Position numbers and translations under genes: made by a program | Shown: positions 47,299-56,215 of the stretch, one piece after another | Numbering within the stretch: the stretch's first letter is position 1 | Layout: every line of letters begins with the position of its first letter | Notes under the pieces: model-generated | The model's database searches: none | What the model was told of the DNA's origin: nothing | Seen by the model: the letters and a program-made list of their open reading frames with translations, nothing else | NCBI GenBank assembly: GCA_009773335.1 | Contig: WRPF01000004.1 | Span: 18,930-82,929 of the forward strand | Direction of reading: 5' to 3' | Source: Caulobacteraceae bacterium | Lineage (GTDB): Bacteria > Pseudomonadota > Alphaproteobacteria > Caulobacterales > Aquidulcibacteraceae | Length of the DNA: 64,000 nucleotides

Positions 47299-48114
47299 TC
47301 AGGTTTCGTTCTCGTCCTCTGACTCGCGCGCCGGTCTGTCTTTTTTGCGGCCGCCGCGCCCCACCGTCAGCGCCTTGACGGCGCCGCGCATGGTGCGCAC
47401 CTCCTGCTCGGTGAGTCGCGCCTTGAGGAAGATGTTGCGCAGGTTCTGGCGCATCAGCGGCGCCTTCTCCGGCGGATGATAGAAGCGCCCGATATCCAGT
47501 TCGGTCTCGAAATGATTCATCAGGCCGTCGATCTCGGCCTGCGTCGCTGGCGGCGACTGCGAGTCCTGAAACCATGCCGGGCGCGTCGTGTCCTGTCGCG
47601 CCTCGCCAAGCGCGAACGCCAACACCGCCACCGCGTTCGCGAGATTGAGCGAGGCGAACCCCGGATTGACCGGCAACGTGACAATCGCATCAGCGCGCGA
47701 AACCTCGTCGCTCGTCATGCCCGTCGCCTCGGCGCCGAAGAGGATGACGGGCCGTTCGCCCGCATCGATCGCCGCACATACGTTCGCCGCCGCTTCGCGC
47801 GCGCCCCACACGGGTTTTTCCATGTCGCGCGGTCGCGCCGTCGCTGCAATCACCAGCGTCGCGTCCGCAAGCGCGTCCTCAAGCCGCCACTCGACGCGCG
47901 CTCCGTCGAGCACGCGATCCGCGCCGGACGCCACCATCTGCGCCTTGGGATTGGGCCAGCGATCGCGCGGCTCCACCAGTCGCAGGCTCACCAGACCGAA
48001 ATTAAGCATCACACGCGCAACCGCGCCGATGTTTTCCCCCATCTGGGGACGCACCAGGCAAATGGCCGGCCATGCCTGTTCAATGGGCGGCGGCATGTCT
48101 CTCGCGCGTGTCAT
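47299..48114 (-). CDS. trmJ: TrmJ-like tRNA 2'-O-methyltransferase (SPOUT)
   Basis: 271 residues from the ATG at 48114, where the conserved fold begins. SPOUT knot motifs: PQMGENIGAVARVMLNFGL, VILFGAEATGMTSDEVSRAD, and the AdoMet loop VNPGFASLNLANAVAVLA. TrmJ methylates the ribose of position 32 in several tRNAs. The C-terminal extension (residues about 190-271) is the helical dimerisation part. Divergent from the TIR gene, 96 bases apart. Confidence 0.92.
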   Translation of the reverse strand: MTRARDMPPPIEQAWPAICLVRPQMGENIGAVARVMLNFGLVSLRLVEPRDRWPNPKAQMVASGADRVLDGARVEWRLEDALADATLVIAATARPRDMEKPVWGAREAAANVCAAIDAGERPVILFGAEATGMTSDEVSRADAIVTLPVNPGFASLNLANAVAVLAFALGEARQDTTRPAWFQDSQSPPATQAEIDGLMNHFETELDIGRFYHPPEKAPLMRQNLRNIFLKARLTEQEVRTMRGAVKALTVGRGGRKKDRPARESEDENET

Positions 48115-48210
48115 GATGAAATCGTGGCAACACGTGCGCTTGGCATGTGGCGTTGCCGATGGCGCACGGTACACAGGAGGCGGGATCTGGGCGAAGTCAG
48201 CGGAAAATTC

Positions 48211-49554
48211 ATGAGCCAGGCGTTCATTTCCTATCACCACGCCCAGCGCAAGCTTGCACGCCTGATAGCCCATCGCGTCGCCGCGGACGGTCATTCCGTG
48301 TGGTGGGACCGCAGCGACCGCCCCGGCGACAGCTGGAGCGAAGCAGTATCGAGCGCACTCGCGCGCAGCGCCTGTGTCATCGTCATCTGGTCAAAGCAGG
48401 CCGCACATTCACCGGCGGTTCTCGGCGAGGCGACCGCCGGCTTCGGGCGCGGCGCCCTCATTTCCATCACCTCGGACAAAACGCCGCCGCCGTCGCCGTT
48501 CGACACTGCGCCAACGGTCGACATGCAGGATTGGGAGGGTGACTCCATCGACGTGGCGTGGATCCGGCTGCGCGAACCGATCCGCGCGAAGATGCAGGTC
48601 GCCGAGGTCAAGCACGTCGAAGGTCAGCCGCTGCCGCCGCAACGCCCGCCGCCGCCGCGCACCGCCTATTACAGCGCGCCTTTGTCTCTCCCCCCGGCCA
48701 TGCCTGAGGAGAAGCGCGGCCCCTCAGCGGCGTCCGCGCTGATGGTCCTGGCGATCGGCGGCCTCGCGGCGACCGGATGGTATTTCCGCGACGAACTCCG
48801 CCAGGAGGCGTCGCGCTGGCAGGCGGCGCTCCAGCCTCAGTCGCAAATCGCCGCGATCCCGGAGACGCCCGCCGTAGCGCCATCCTTCGAGCGCACCGCA
48901 GTGGTCGATGCTGCTGCCCCAACAAGCGCGGCGACCGCCGAAACGTCCACTGCGGAGGGTCAGACGACCGCCCCGCTCACGGAAGCCGTCACGACGCCGA
49001 TCGTTGCAGGCGGCCCCTCCGCAGCTCCGGTCCCCGCCGACAAACCCGGATGGGACGATGGCTGGGTGCCGCCGCCTGTCCTGCGCCAGATCCCCCGCGC
49101 GCCCGCTGAGCCGGATCCGCCGTTCGCCGACGGCGCGCCTGCCGCCCCGGCGGCGAACACGCAGGTCTCCGTCGTCGTCACCGCCCCGGCGCCAGCGCCG
49201 GCCGCCGCGCTCAGGATCAATCTCCGGCAAGGGCGCTTCGTCGATATCGACAGCAACGATCCCGCCCATAAGACCGACATCTGGTTCGCCCCGGACCGCT
49301 CTGGCGACGGGCTCTACCTTGGCGTCACCAACGGCGCGCGCATGCGGATCGTGCCTGTCGAACGGGCGACGAGGGCCGAATGCGCCCGCAGCAGCGCCGT
49401 GATGCGCCGAACGCCGATAGGAGCGCGAGAACTGGCGCGCGGCACGGGCGTATGCGTGCGCACCAGCGCCAACGAAATCCGCGTGGTTCATGTCGAGGGC
49501 ATTGAAGGCTCCGGACGCGAAAAGGTCCTGCGCCTGAGGATCGCGCCGCGCTGA
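48211..49554 (+). CDS. Membrane-anchored TIR-domain protein 1
   Basis: 447 residues. A TIR domain occupies about 1-90 (QAFISYHHAQRKLARLI, GHSVWWDRSDRPGDSW, CVIVIWSKQAAHSP) with the putative catalytic Glu73 of NADase TIRs in SPAVLGEATAG, although the usual neighbouring Trp is missing. A membrane helix at about 173-193 separates it from a Pro/Ala-rich external stalk and a small C-terminal domain (IWFAPDRSGDGLYLGVTNGA) ending with two Cys. ATG at 48211. Cytoplasmic TIR plus periplasmic domain suggests a receptor. Function unknown. Confidence 0.88.
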   Translation: MSQAFISYHHAQRKLARLIAHRVAADGHSVWWDRSDRPGDSWSEAVSSALARSACVIVIWSKQAAHSPAVLGEATAGFGRGALISITSDKTPPPSPFDTAPTVDMQDWEGDSIDVAWIRLREPIRAKMQVAEVKHVEGQPLPPQRPPPPRTAYYSAPLSLPPAMPEEKRGPSAASALMVLAIGGLAATGWYFRDELRQEASRWQAALQPQSQIAAIPETPAVAPSFERTAVVDAAAPTSAATAETSTAEGQTTAPLTEAVTTPIVAGGPSAAPVPADKPGWDDGWVPPPVLRQIPRAPAEPDPPFADGAPAAPAANTQVSVVVTAPAPAPAAALRINLRQGRFVDIDSNDPAHKTDIWFAPDRSGDGLYLGVTNGARMRIVPVERATRAECARSSAVMRRTPIGARELARGTGVCVRTSANEIRVVHVEGIEGSGREKVLRLRIAPR

Positions 49555-49634
49555 CGGAGCGCGACCCCGGTCACGTCAGTCCCCTCCGCGTGATGGTGTG
49601 CTAGGATGCGCTGCCGTGATCGAGGGGGTCCGCC

Positions 49635-51185
49635 ATGACCGATGTGTTCATCTCCTATTCCCGCGACGACCGGAACAGGGTCCGGCTCATCGCCCACGGC
49701 CTCGCAGCAGAGGGGTATGCGGTCTGGTGGGACCCGGAGATCCGGCCCGGCAAGAAGTGGAATGCCGCCATCCGGCGCGCGCTCGACAACGCCGCGGCTG
49801 TGGTCACCGTCTGGTCGCCGAAGTCGGCGAAGTCCGAATGGGTCGCGGCTGAAACACAGCATGGGCATGCACGCAAGGCGCTGGCGCCGGTGACGATCAA
49901 GCACTGCATGCCGCCCATTCCCTACAACATGATCCAGACCGCCGACCTGACGCGCTGGCGCGGCGACCCCGACGATCCGGAGTGGATTGCGGTCCTTCAA
50001 CAGGTGCGGGCGCTGGTGGAAGCGAAGCGGCGCCTTCTCGCAGGCGCGCCGCCGCCCGGCGAAGCTCACGGCGCTGAAGGTCGCGGATATTCTTCCGCCG
50101 CCGGGCAGGCCGAAAGCGCCGGTCACTATTCTGCGTCCGCAACCCGCGGAAAAATGGCGCCACGCGCGTCCCGTCTCGCGATAGGCGCGGTCGTCGCTAC
50201 AGTCGTTGTCACCGGAGGCCTCTGGCTCGGCCAGGGCCTCCTGACCGAGACCGGGGTGCTTGCGCCGACGTCGCGGGGCCTGCCCCCATCCGTCACTGTG
50301 GCGCCGGCGCCGGCGATAGCTCCGGACGTCCCGACCGTAGCACCGACGCCCGAACCCGCCGCGCCGGCCGGGTCGGCCCCGCCCCCGATCCCGGCCGAGG
50401 ACAAGCCGTCTACGCCAGCGGCGCCCGTTGCGCCGACGCGCGCCGACGACAGGGCCGCGCTCGATTCCCTCGATACCTGCGCGCAGGCGTTCGCGCGCCT
50501 GTGCCCGCGCGCGCCCGCGAACGCCTCGCCGGTCGGATTTCGCACGGACTCCGCACTGGCGGGGGCTGAGCGACGCTTCTTGACCGCGTTGCAGTTTGAC
50601 GTCGCGAGCCCTGTCAGCGCGACCGCCGCCGTCGCCTGCAAGTCCCGGCTGGACCTGGTGTCGGCTTCCGGTCGGCGCGCCACCGCCGGCGGCGGCTCGA
50701 TCCTCTCGCAGGCATGTGACGGCCTCACCTGGCCGGCGGTTGTAGCAACGCCGCCCGTAACGACGACGCCGCCAGCAACGCTAGGCGCCACTTCGACACC
50801 CGCGATCCGGCCGACGACGCCAACAGTGGCGGCCACTGTCGATCTTCGCGCGCTCGACGATTGCGCCGCCCGGCTCGCCCGCCTGTGCCCCGCGCCGCAG
50901 CCCGCCACGGGCTTTGCAGTTGACGGCCGGCTTTCACGTCAGGAGACCACCTTGGTGGCGGCGGTCGCGCCGAACGCGGCGACAGATGCGGATCGCCTGA
51001 AATCCTGCACCGCGGCGGCGACGAGCCTGCAGCAACAGAGCCCGGAGCGCCGCGCGGCCGGCAGCTTCGGCCAAGCCTGCAGAAGCGCCCAGCCGCTGAC
51101 ACTCAACCCCGCGGTGTTGAAGGCCATTCAACCCCGCACCGCAGTGGTCGTGCCTCAACCGCAGCAGCCCGTCCCGCCAAGATAG
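49635..51185 (+). CDS. Membrane-anchored TIR-domain protein 2 with duplicated Cys-rich ectodomain
   Basis: 516 residues. TIR domain at about 3-130 (DVFISYSRDDRNRVRLIAHG, GYAVWWDPEIRPGKKW, VVTVWSPKSAKSEWVAAET), with Glu73 in SEWVAAE, the NADase catalytic position, and Trp present. Membrane helix at about 180-200, a Pro/Ala-rich stalk, then two related 85-residue units (DTCAQAFARLCP near 280 and DDCAARLARLCP near 405), each with four Cys. ATG at 49635. Paralogous to the gene 80 bases upstream; together they form a pair. The second one looks more likely to be catalytically competent. Confidence 0.88.
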   Translation: MTDVFISYSRDDRNRVRLIAHGLAAEGYAVWWDPEIRPGKKWNAAIRRALDNAAAVVTVWSPKSAKSEWVAAETQHGHARKALAPVTIKHCMPPIPYNMIQTADLTRWRGDPDDPEWIAVLQQVRALVEAKRRLLAGAPPPGEAHGAEGRGYSSAAGQAESAGHYSASATRGKMAPRASRLAIGAVVATVVVTGGLWLGQGLLTETGVLAPTSRGLPPSVTVAPAPAIAPDVPTVAPTPEPAAPAGSAPPPIPAEDKPSTPAAPVAPTRADDRAALDSLDTCAQAFARLCPRAPANASPVGFRTDSALAGAERRFLTALQFDVASPVSATAAVACKSRLDLVSASGRRATAGGGSILSQACDGLTWPAVVATPPVTTTPPATLGATSTPAIRPTTPTVAATVDLRALDDCAARLARLCPAPQPATGFAVDGRLSRQETTLVAAVAPNAATDADRLKSCTAAATSLQQQSPERRAAGSFGQACRSAQPLTLNPAVLKAIQPRTAVVVPQPQQPVPPR

Positions 51186-51301
51186 GCGCATACATGCGCC
51201 ATTATTGCCACACAACGTTACTTTGATGTCTGGAGTGAAACCGAATCGTAGTGGAGATGCGTTCTACTGGCAGGCGCCGAGACGAATGAGAGGAAACCGC
51301 C

Positions 51302-51400
51302 ATGTGGACCAGCTTGATGCGCGTGCTCGGGCGCCTCTTTTCGCCCTCGCCGGATGATTTCGGGGCCCGGCTGGTCTCGCACTACGGACTGGACGCCTGA
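51302..51400 (+). CDS. Possible 32-residue small protein
   Basis: ATG at 51302 preceded by GAGAGGAAAC; reads MWTSLMRVLGRLFSPSPDDF and ends LVSHYGLDA. A hydrophobic-basic start suggests membrane association. Very short, so chance is possible, but the ribosome site is good and nothing else occupies this 250-base gap between the TIR gene and fliP. Confidence 0.35.
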   Translation: MWTSLMRVLGRLFSPSPDDFGARLVSHYGLDA

Positions 51401-51433
51401 TCGCAGCCTGAGCCGCGGCAACCACGCCTAGCG

Positions 51434-52228
51434 TCACCCGCCCGGCGGCGCGCCGGCGACAAAGCTCTCCACGAGGCTCCCCGCCACGAGCCGCCAGCCG
51501 TCCACGAGGACGAAGAAGATCAGCTTGAACGGCAAGCTGATCGTCACCGGCGGGACCATCATCATCCCCATGCTCATCAGCAGTGACGACACCACAAGGT
51601 CGATCACCAGGAACGGGATGAACAGCATGAAACCGATCTCGAACGCCCGGCGCAGCTCCGAGATCATGAACGCCGGAATCACCACCCGGATCGGCGTGTC
51701 TTCGGCCTTCTGCGGCGCGGGATCGAGCTTGGCCATGTCGATGAACAGGCCGAGGTCCTCTTGGCGCGTGTGCTGCAGCATGAAGCCCTTCACCGGCTCG
51801 GCGATGCGCGGAAAGCCCTCCGAAAGGGTCATCTCCTGATCCATCACGGGCTTCACGCCGCTTTCCCAGGCCGACTGCCACGTCGGCTGCATCACGAAAG
51901 CGGTGAGGAACAGCGCCAGCGACACGATCACCGCGTTCGGCGGCGCCTGCTGCAGGCCGATCGCCGTTCGCAGCAGCGACAGCACCACGACGATCCGGAT
52001 GAAGCTCGTCGTCATGATGAGCATGGACGGCGCCACCGACAGCACCGTGACCAGCGCCATCAGCTGAAGCATGCGTTCGGTCAGCCCGCCCCCGGTCCCG
52101 AGGTCGATGTTGATCGACGGCGCAGCCGCCTGGGCCTGCGCGACAGCGGGAAAAGCAACGACCGTCGCGACGGCAAGAAGTGTCGCAACCAGCGCGCCGC
52201 CGGTGGAAATGTGAGCCGGTATCTTCAC
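51434..52228 (-). CDS. fliP: Flagellar export gate protein FliP
   Basis: 264 residues. Signal peptide-like start (MKIPAHISTGGALVATLLAV), then the family signatures MLIMTTSFIRIVVVLSLLRT, AIGLQQAPPNAVIVSLALFL and the C-terminal FEIGFMLFIPFLVIDLVVSS, VPPVTISLPFKLIFFVLVDG. FliP with FliQ and FliR forms the export gate of the flagellar type III secretion system. It overlaps fliO by four bases (ATGA). The fliO-fliP unit runs divergently from flgBC-fliE. Confidence 0.97.
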   Translation of the reverse strand: MKIPAHISTGGALVATLLAVATVVAFPAVAQAQAAAPSINIDLGTGGGLTERMLQLMALVTVLSVAPSMLIMTTSFIRIVVVLSLLRTAIGLQQAPPNAVIVSLALFLTAFVMQPTWQSAWESGVKPVMDQEMTLSEGFPRIAEPVKGFMLQHTRQEDLGLFIDMAKLDPAPQKAEDTPIRVVIPAFMISELRRAFEIGFMLFIPFLVIDLVVSSLLMSMGMMMVPPVTISLPFKLIFFVLVDGWRLVAGSLVESFVAGAPPGG

Positions 52229-52533
52229 GCCTCGGACTCCTTCGGCGATTCCGGCGCCTGTGGAACAGGGTCCGGCAGCGCCGGCATGCGCGCCAGCTTT
52301 CGCTCGCCGAACGGCGACAGCAGGAGGACGTGTTCCTCCGAATCAACCCGCACGATCACCACGCTTCGGCGCGGATCGAGCATCAGACGCTCCATCACGC
52401 GCATTCGCCGCACCTGGTTCACACCGACGCCTTGCAGCATGCCCAGCCGACGCGCCGCAAGCGCCGCAAGTCCAATGAGCGCAAGGGTTGCAGCCAGCGC
52501 GACGAACGCGCGAACCCAGTCGAGAATGTCCAT
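52225..52533 (-). CDS. fliO: Flagellar protein FliO
   Basis: 102 residues. One membrane helix (AFVALAATLALIGLAALAAR) and a cytoplasmic domain (RRSVVIVRVDSEEHVLLLSP, GERKLARMPALPDPV) as in FliO, a chaperone needed for assembling FliP. Directly upstream of, and overlapping, fliP; ATG at 52533. 69 bases separate it from the divergent flgB start, a shared regulatory gap in which I found no clear sigma-54 site. Confidence 0.9.
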   Translation of the reverse strand: MDILDWVRAFVALAATLALIGLAALAARRLGMLQGVGVNQVRRMRVMERLMLDPRRSVVIVRVDSEEHVLLLSPFGERKLARMPALPDPVPQAPESPKESEA

Positions 52534-52602
52534 TCTGGACGCTCCGTTCGACGTCCCCGAACGGCCGGACGACGTCAGTAAACGTCCGGTTAACCACGTT
52601 CG

Positions 52603-52989
52603 GTGAGTCTCGCCAGCGTGAGCATCGGCGACACCCCCTACTTCGCGCTGTTACGGGCGCGTCTCGATTTCCTCGGCGACCGGCAACGGCTCATCGCGGA
52701 GAACATCGCCAACGCGGCGACACCGGGATTTACGCCACGCGACCTTGATTCGGCTGCCTTCGAGCGTGCGATCGAACGCGCGGCGAAGAGCGGCGACACG
52801 ACCCGAATCCACAGTGCGCGCGCCGTCGCACGCCCTGACAGCGAAACGACGCTCGACGGCAATTCCGTGGTGCTCGAGGATCAGGCCCAGCGTGCGATGG
52901 AAACGCGCATGGCGTTCGAGACCGGTCTCTCGCTCTACCAGAAGGGCTTGCAGCTCATGCGCATGGCAGCGCGGCCGCCTGGTCGTTGA
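52603..52989 (+). CDS. flgB: Flagellar proximal rod protein FlgB
   Basis: 128 residues from a GTG at 52603. The N-terminal rod motif RQRLIAENIANAATPGFTPR and the C-terminal TRMAFETGLSLYQKGLQLMR, together with an internal disordered stretch, are FlgB-like. Part of the flgB-flgC-fliE operon building the rod between the MS ring and the distal rod. Confidence 0.95.
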   Translation: MSLASVSIGDTPYFALLRARLDFLGDRQRLIAENIANAATPGFTPRDLDSAAFERAIERAAKSGDTTRIHSARAVARPDSETTLDGNSVVLEDQAQRAMETRMAFETGLSLYQKGLQLMRMAARPPGR

Positions 52990-53026
52990 GGCAATCGGGC
53001 CGTTGAGACAGCAGAGGTAGTTCCAG

Positions 53027-53440
53027 ATGGGCGATGACATTCGCGCGACAATGGCGGCGGCGAGTTCGGGCCTGCGCGCGCAGACGTTGCGCATGCGCAT
53101 CGCGGCGGAAAACGTCGCCAATGCGAACTCGACCGCCGAGACGCCCGGAGGCGATCCTTACCGCCGGCGCATGCCGATGCTGGAGGAGCGTCGCCTCGCG
53201 GACGGCGTGCGCGGCGTGCGCGTCACCGGCGCGACGGACGACCCGTCCGCGTTCAGACTACAGTTCAACCCAAGCCATCCGGCGGCGGATGCATCCGGCT
53301 ACGTCAAGCTGCCGAATGTCGACTCGCTGACCGAAATGATGGACCTCCGCGAGGCGACGCGGGCCTACGAAGCCAATCTCAACATGATCGAGAACGCCCG
53401 TGCGATGACCACGCGCGCGCTCGATCTGCTGCGTCGCTAA
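53027..53440 (+). CDS. flgC: Flagellar proximal rod protein FlgC
   Basis: 137 residues. Rod signature at the N-terminus (GLRAQTLRMRIAAENVANAN, STAETPGGDPYRRRMP) and at the C-terminus (MMDLREATRAYEANLNMIEN, ARAMTTRALDLL). ATG at 53027, 37 bases after flgB. Second gene of the rod operon. Confidence 0.96.
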   Translation: MGDDIRATMAAASSGLRAQTLRMRIAAENVANANSTAETPGGDPYRRRMPMLEERRLADGVRGVRVTGATDDPSAFRLQFNPSHPAADASGYVKLPNVDSLTEMMDLREATRAYEANLNMIENARAMTTRALDLLRR

Positions 53441-53454
53441 AGGACGAATAGACC

Positions 53455-53763
53455 ATGGCCATCGATCCGCTCTCAGCCTCCCGCGCCTACATGGATGTCG
53501 CCCGCGCCGCGCAGCGCGCGGCGGCCGGTGGCGGCGCGGAGGACAAACTCGACTTCGGACAGATGGTGCAGAACGCCATCGGCGATGCGGCGGGCGCGGC
53601 GCACAACGCCGAACAGGCCGGCCTCGCCGCTGCTTCCGGGCGCGCGGATATCGTCAACGTGGTGACGGCCATCGCGCAGGCCGAGACAACGCTCGAAACC
53701 GTGATGGCTGTCCGCGATCAGGTGATCCAGGCGTATCAGGAAATCCTGCGGATGCCGATCTAG
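53455..53763 (+). CDS. fliE: Flagellar MS-ring/rod junction protein FliE
   Basis: 102 residues. C-terminal signature DIVNVVTAIAQAETTLETVM, AVRDQVIQAYQEILRMPI is diagnostic. Connects the MS ring to the rod and completes the export gate channel. ATG at 53455, 14 bases after flgC. Its stop overlaps that of the convergent SDR gene. Confidence 0.96.
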   Translation: MAIDPLSASRAYMDVARAAQRAAAGGGAEDKLDFGQMVQNAIGDAAGAAHNAEQAGLAAASGRADIVNVVTAIAQAETTLETVMAVRDQVIQAYQEILRMPI

Positions 53764-54548
53764 GCAGGCTTCAGGCCCAGCGCGATGGTCGCCGCGCGAA
53801 CGGCTTCGTAGCGGGCGCCCATGTCATCGATCAGATGCGCGTGCGTGGGGATGTAGAAGAGCCCCTTGTCCATGCCGTCGAGCGCGATCTCGGCGCATCG
53901 ATCCGGCATCAGCAGACCAAGCGCAGGCGGCGCCTTCGCGGGATCGGGAATGGCCTTCGATGTCAGCCCCGTGTAGACGGCGCCCGGCAACAGCACATGC
54001 AGATCGAGAGGCGCGGCGGCCAACTCGTCGCGTAACCACTCCGCCATGATGATGACGCCGTGCTTGGTCGCGGCGTAGAGACCGAGCCCCGCCCCCTTCA
54101 CCGCCGTCGGCACGCTCAACGAATTTTCCGAAGCGGTGATCATCATGCGACCGCGACGACAGTCGCCTTCCAGACGCCGCACATAGCTCTGCGCCAGGCG
54201 CAATCCCGCAAAGAGGTTGATCGAGAACAGCCGCGCTATGACGTCGTCATCCGGCTTCTCGTTGATGAGCCGCTTGTTGCGACCGACGCCGGCATTCGAA
54301 CACAGCAAGTCAATGCCACCAGCATGAGCCCATGCCTCTTCGATCAGCGCAGCGGATGCGTCCGGTTGCGCCAGATCGACGACCAGCGCCTTGGCGCCGA
54401 TTTCGTCCGCCGCACGTCGCACTGCGTCTGCATTGACGTCCGCGATCACGAGGCGCGCGCCACGATCTGCGAACCCTTGCGCGAGCGCACGTCCGATGCC
54501 CGACGCGCCGCCCGTCACGAGCACTGTCTTGCCGGCATAGTCGATCAT
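53760..54548 (-). CDS. Short-chain dehydrogenase/reductase
   Basis: 262 residues. Rossmann motif TVLVTGGASGIGRALA, LLCSNAGVG, the catalytic Ser/Tyr/Lys in MMITASENSLS and LYAATKHG. NAD(P)-dependent oxidoreductase of unknown substrate. ATG at 54548. Its proximity to the acyl-CoA dehydrogenases further along is not an operon, since the DUF1272 gene and a membrane gene intervene on the same strand; co-transcription is possible but unproven. Confidence 0.93.
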   Translation of the reverse strand: MIDYAGKTVLVTGGASGIGRALAQGFADRGARLVIADVNADAVRRAADEIGAKALVVDLAQPDASAALIEEAWAHAGGIDLLCSNAGVGRNKRLINEKPDDDVIARLFSINLFAGLRLAQSYVRRLEGDCRRGRMMITASENSLSVPTAVKGAGLGLYAATKHGVIIMAEWLRDELAAAPLDLHVLLPGAVYTGLTSKAIPDPAKAPPALGLLMPDRCAEIALDGMDKGLFYIPTHAHLIDDMGARYEAVRAATIALGLKPA

Positions 54549-54561
54549 CGCCGCCTCGTGG

Positions 54562-54801
54562 TCAGGTGAAGCACGGCTCCGCGCGCAGGTGACGTTTCGT
54601 CGATGCGGGGTACTTGGTCAGCAGCGCTGCACTGCGAGTCGGTCGCGCAAAAAGCAGACCGCCGCAATTCGGGCAATTCCCGCCGAGGCTTTCTCCGCAC
54701 GGCATGCAGAACGTGCATTCAAACGAGCAGATCAGCGCGCCGGATTTCTCCGGCGCGAGATCTGCGTCGCAGCATTCGCAGTTGGGTCGAAGCTCAAGCA
54801 T
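54562..54801 (-). CDS. DUF1272 zinc-ribbon protein
   Basis: 79 residues with eight Cys in CxxC pairs: RPNCECCDADLAPE, CSFECTFCMPCGESLGGNCP then NCGG. This is the DUF1272 family, a small zinc protein of unknown role. Its start overlaps the end of the upstream membrane gene by eight bases. Confidence 0.93.
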   Translation of the reverse strand: MLELRPNCECCDADLAPEKSGALICSFECTFCMPCGESLGGNCPNCGGLLFARPTRSAALLTKYPASTKRHLRAEPCFT

Positions 54802-55018
54802 TGCGACTTCGCTGTGAAAGCAAGCGGCGGCGCAGGGCTAGAATGGCGACCCCAAACAGGCTGGCGAACGCAATCGAACAAGAGATGGCCGTCGTGACTT
54901 GCGGATGAGTCCACGCGAACTGCATTGCCGCTGGCGACAGCGCGATCCAAACAATGGCCGCGATCAGCCCCCAACACATGGCGATGGCAATCAAAGTCCG
55001 AAGCAGATCGCGAAGCAT
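54794..55018 (-). CDS. Small two-helix membrane protein
   Basis: 74 residues with hydrophobic segments LIAIAMCWGLIAAIVWIAL and AISCSIAFASLFGVAILALR and basic ends. No family. It overlaps the DUF1272 gene start and follows the acyl-CoA dehydrogenase gene by 14 bases, suggesting one transcript. ATG at 55018. Confidence 0.7.
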   Translation of the reverse strand: MLRDLLRTLIAIAMCWGLIAAIVWIALSPAAMQFAWTHPQVTTAISCSIAFASLFGVAILALRRRLLSQRSRNA

Positions 55019-55032
55019 CTCCGGGGGCTCCT

Positions 55033-56178
55033 CTAGGCCGCCTGAGGCATCGACAGGTTCGTGAACTTCTTCACGTGATGATCGACGTTGCCGAACTGGG
55101 CGTCGATCATCGTCGCGCGCTTGAAGTAGTGACCGACGCGCATTTCCTCCGTGACGCCCATGCCGCCGTGGATCTGCACCGCCGCCTGGCCGATGAAGCG
55201 GCCGGACTTGCCAATCTGCACCTTCGCGGCGCTGACCGCCTTGGCGCGTTCCGTATCGCTTTCGTCGAGCTTCAGGGTCGCCATGTAGGCCATGGAGATC
55301 GACTGCTCTGTCGCCATGAACATGTCGACCATGCGGTGCTGCAGCACCTGGAAGGAGCCGATCGCCACGCCGAACTGCTTGCGCTGGCGGGCATATTCGA
55401 GCGTGAGCGAGTGCATCAGGCGGAACGTGCCGACCGCTTCTGCGCAGAGCCCGGCGATCGCCTCGTCAACCACCTTCTCGACAAGCGGCAGCGCGCCATC
55501 CGCCGCGCCGATCAGCGCATCGGCGCCGACAGAGACGTTCTCGAAATACACTTCCGATGCGCGGAAGCCGTCGATGGTCGCGTAGTCGCGGGTCGTCACG
55601 CCCTTGGCGTTCTTCGCCACGATGAACGCGGAGACGCCCTTGGCATCGCGCTGACCGCCCGCCGTGCGCGCGGTGACGATCAGGTGATCGGCCTGCGGCG
55701 CGCCGATGACGACGGCCTTGTGACCGTTGATAACATAACCTGCCCCGTCCTTCTTCGCCGTCGTCGACACATCGGAAAGATTGTAGCGGCCCTTCGGCTC
55801 GGCGTAGGCGAACGCGACGATGCGCTCGCCGCTCGCGATGGCCGCGATATGCTCCTGCTTCTGCGCCTCGCTGCCGGCGTGCTTCAGGAAGCCGCCGCCG
55901 ATGACGACGGTCTGCAGCCACGGCTCGACGACGAGCCCCTTGCCGAACTCTTCCATGATCACGAGCGTGTCGACCGGTCCGCCACCGAGACCGCCGTATT
56001 CTTCCGGCAACGGCGCCGCCATCAGGCCCAGTTCGGCGAACGTCGCCCACGCCTTCTTCGACCAGCCGTCCGCCGATTTCAGGATCGCCTTGCGCTTGTC
56101 GAAGTCATATTCGGCGGCGACGAACTTCGCGATGGAGTCACGGAGCATCGTCTGCTCGTCGGTGAAATTGAAGTCCAT
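55033..56178 (-). CDS. Acyl-CoA dehydrogenase, pimeloyl-CoA dehydrogenase small-subunit type
   Basis: 381 residues from the ATG at 56178 (GGAGG seven bases upstream). FTDEQTMLRDSIAKFVAAEY, YVINGHKAVVIGAPQADHLI and the C-terminal AVQIHGGMGVTEEMRVGHYF are acyl-CoA dehydrogenase features. It pairs with the next gene, 37 bases away, as in pimC/pimD operons that start beta-oxidation of dicarboxyl- or branched acyl-CoA. FAD-dependent; the two may form a heteromer. Confidence 0.93.
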   Translation of the reverse strand: MDFNFTDEQTMLRDSIAKFVAAEYDFDKRKAILKSADGWSKKAWATFAELGLMAAPLPEEYGGLGGGPVDTLVIMEEFGKGLVVEPWLQTVVIGGGFLKHAGSEAQKQEHIAAIASGERIVAFAYAEPKGRYNLSDVSTTAKKDGAGYVINGHKAVVIGAPQADHLIVTARTAGGQRDAKGVSAFIVAKNAKGVTTRDYATIDGFRASEVYFENVSVGADALIGAADGALPLVEKVVDEAIAGLCAEAVGTFRLMHSLTLEYARQRKQFGVAIGSFQVLQHRMVDMFMATEQSISMAYMATLKLDESDTERAKAVSAAKVQIGKSGRFIGQAAVQIHGGMGVTEEMRVGHYFKRATMIDAQFGNVDHHVKKFTNLSMPQAA

Positions 56179-56215
56179 GTAGTCCTCCCGGTGTTCCTGA
56201 AACTGGCGCCGGCGA

